From positions 1-8,229 of the forward strand of contig JAPHRB010000091.1 of NCBI GenBank assembly GCA_026197015.1: 8,229 nucleotides of DNA, read 5' to 3'. The notes beneath the pieces are model-generated. The model was not told the DNA's origin. It did no database searches and saw only the letters and a program-made list of their open reading frames with translations. This DNA comes from Gammaproteobacteria bacterium (lineage in GTDB: Bacteria; Pseudomonadota; Gammaproteobacteria; SZUA-229). Made by a program: the position numbers and the translations under genes. This document shows positions 7,557-8,229 of the stretch, piece after piece; position 1 is the first letter of the stretch; every line of letters begins with the position of its first letter.

Positions 7557-7952
7557 ATGTTCAGAGTATTATTACTTGTTCTTTTTGGTTTGATGAATTT
7601 TACGGCTATTGCTGAATCCAATATGGATACGCAGCCAAAGGATGCAATACTGCTCACGGTTTTCTTGAAGCATGATCAAAGTAAGAACATAGGTGAAATT
7701 AAATCTATACTAAATGAGCAGGGCTTTTTCGAAAACTTTCCACCGGAAGGTGTTGCTGTTGTAAGTTGGTATGTAATGATGGGAATTGGTCAAGTAGTTA
7801 CTCTCGAAGTTCCTGCTCATAAGCTTCGTGAAGTTAATCTGGCAATTGAGGCGAGCGCCTGGAAGGCTTTTAGCACTGAATTTTACCCAACATACAACCT
7901 TTACCCTGTAATTAAAAATAAATTAAAAAATAGATCCAAGGTAGCTTACTAG
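7557..7952 (+). CDS. Small secreted protein, conserved hypothetical, possible alpha-beta-barrel fold
   Basis: A 131-residue protein of no firmly known function. Residues 1-19 form a signal peptide (hydrophobic VLLLVLFGLM, AIA/E cleavage), so the mature form of about 112 residues should be periplasmic. The mature part has a compact, conserved-looking core: ILLTVFLKHDQSKNIGEI at 31-48, FPPEGVAVVSWYVMMGIGQV at 61-80, LEVPAHKLREVN at 83-94 and SAWKAFSTEFYPTYN at 100-114. From memory, very similar strings (KHDQSK, VVSWYVMMGIGQVVTL, TEFYPTYD) occur in small proteobacterial hypothetical proteins. The strand-helix-strand-strand-helix order suggests a dimeric alpha-beta-barrel like muconolactone isomerase or YCII proteins (inference). 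A strong GAGGAG site fixes the start. It lies 31 bases behind another signal-peptide gene, implying a joint envelope role. Confidence 0.8.
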   Translation: MFRVLLLVLFGLMNFTAIAESNMDTQPKDAILLTVFLKHDQSKNIGEIKSILNEQGFFENFPPEGVAVVSWYVMMGIGQVVTLEVPAHKLREVNLAIEASAWKAFSTEFYPTYNLYPVIKNKLKNRSKVAY

Positions 7953-7961
7953 AAACAAATC

Positions 7962-7982
7962 ACTTAACGAAGCATTCAAGCG
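7962..7982 (+). other. attC-like left half-site (R'' box, spacer, L'' box)
   Basis: ACTTAAC (7962-7968) fits the integron R'' consensus RYYYAAC exactly. It is followed by a five-base spacer GAAGC and ATTCAAGC (7974-7981), the same layout and L'' sequence that I recall for the aadA-type attC left end. No matching GTTRRRY right half is present: the nearest candidate, GTTGATG at 7992-7998, breaks the consensus and is too close. The site begins 10 bases after the stop of the preceding gene, where a cassette attC would sit. It could be a truncated attC or a chance match. Confidence 0.25.
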
Positions 7983-8014
7983 TTCATGCTTGTTGATGCC
8001 ACTGAGTGGAAATA

Positions 8015-8149
8015 ATGATAGAGACAATCATCTCAAAAAGCCCTAACAAACACATCAACACTGGCAACCTTGCCCTACGCCCTAAAAAGCAGGCCTTCGG
8101 CAAGTTTGCCGGTTATGTATGCGTTGAGGATGTAGAAAAACCCCACTAA
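8015..8149 (+). CDS. Small ORF of 44 codons, doubtful, weak antitoxin-tail resemblance
   Basis: ATG 8015 opens a 44-codon frame ending at TAA 8147-8149. Its second half, LRPKKQAFGKFAG then YVCVEDVEKPH, loosely resembles the C-terminal Gly-x-x-x-Gly-hydrophobic strand-acidic-Pro tail of DUF2281/VapB-type antitoxins. Codons are more often C-ending (ATC, AAC, GGC, GCC) than in neighbouring genes, which could mean foreign coding DNA or simply a GC-richer structural element. The only ribosome-site candidate is GTGGA four bases upstream. The frame overlaps almost entirely an attC-like inverted repeat, so the two readings compete. It ends close to the presumed start of the insertion sequence, so a truncated antitoxin gene is possible. 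No toxin gene is visible. Confidence 0.2.
   Translation: MIETIISKSPNKHINTGNLALRPKKQAFGKFAGYVCVEDVEKPH
8041..8129. other. Nested inverted repeat with attC-like architecture
   Basis: Outer arms CCCTAAC (8041-8047) and GTTGAGG (8123-8129) pair at five Watson-Crick positions plus one T-G wobble. Then come spacers of five bases on each side (8048-8052 and 8118-8122). Next CATCAAC (8053-8059) pairs with GTTATG (8112-8117) leaving C8056 as a single bulged base. The inner stem is GGCAACCTTGCC (8063-8074) with GGCAAGTTTGCC (8099-8110), eleven of twelve paired. This order (R box, unpaired spacer, L box with an extrahelical base, variable terminal stem) and the 89-base size fit integron attC sites. Against it: the first base of R'' should be a purine and the last base of R' a pyrimidine, and neither is. 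No integrase gene is in the window. No T tract follows, so it is not a terminator. Confidence 0.35.
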
Positions 8150-8229
8150 ATGAAAAATATTTGTTAAAATAACTCAACGTAAAAGGAGTTATTAAATGCC
8201 CAACTTTATACCTTATGATTACAACCAAA
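8130..8229 (+). mobile_element. Left end of an insertion sequence (IS1182-like), boundary not fixed
   Basis: The element is inferred only from the transposase start at 8196. Its terminal inverted repeat cannot be identified because the other end is outside the window, so the left limit given here is a guess; the true end lies somewhere in about 8125-8165. The leader is AT-rich and carries an excellent ribosome site, AAGGAG at 8183-8188, seven bases before the start codon. Confidence 0.35.
8196..8229 (+). CDS. Transposase N-terminus, IS1182-type (runs off right edge)
   Basis: Only 11 codons are present: MPNFIPYDYNQ, then the window ends. This opening matches the start I recall for a group of gammaproteobacterial transposases (IS1182/IS4-like DDE enzymes) that begin with Met, a short hydrophobic or basic stretch, then PY-x-Y-x-Q or HY-x-Y-x-Q. 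They would catalyse cut-and-paste movement of their own element. AAGGAG seven bases upstream makes this a well-formed gene start. With so few residues the family assignment depends on memory of the N-terminal pattern and the catalytic domain cannot be examined. Confidence 0.55.
   Translation, partial: MPNFIPYDYNQ

Noticed and set aside
7970..7991. AAGCAT / ATGCTT inverted repeat as terminator of the secreted pair
   Set aside because: 6-bp stem with a ten-base loop and no T tract; better explained as part of the attC-like half-site or chance.
7999..8009. CCACTGAGTGG palindrome
   Set aside because: Perfect but only 11 bases with a single central base; no promoter nearby to make it a plausible operator.

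Overview
The window looks like part of the chromosome of an AT-rich gammaproteobacterium. RsmJ, the full-length YcaO (585 residues, close to the E. coli protein) and a TatD with the enterobacterial-type motifs all point to that class; genus cannot be told from sequence alone. No tRNA, rRNA or CRISPR array was seen.

Left part, minus strand (1-2943): a membrane sensor histidine kinase fills positions 1-2069 and runs off the left edge. It has a signal peptide, a periplasmic Venus-flytrap (SBP_bac_3-like) domain, a transmembrane helix, PAS, HisKA and HATPase domains, and probably a receiver domain beyond the edge. Behind it on the same strand lies rsmJ, the 16S rRNA guanine methyltransferase gene.

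Centre, plus strand (2944-5704): a 147-base divergent intergenic region holds three degenerate 12-bp tandem repeats just before ycaO. ycaO and tatD follow, 40 bases apart, probably one transcript. RsmJ and YcaO are divergent neighbours that both act on small-subunit maturation (16S rRNA methylation; RimO-dependent S12 methylthiolation).

Right part, plus strand (5705-8229): this reads as accessory DNA. It has a YciC-like five-helix membrane protein with its own candidate promoter, then two secreted proteins of unknown function 31 bases apart. Beyond them, 7953-8140 holds a nested inverted repeat shaped like an integron attC site, with an attC-like half-site before it and a 44-codon ORF across it. 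The window ends in the first 11 codons of an IS1182-type transposase. The most interesting hypothesis is that the tail after the secreted pair carries relic integron cassette recombination sites next to an insertion sequence; this rests on structure and half-site resemblance and needs a covariance-model test.
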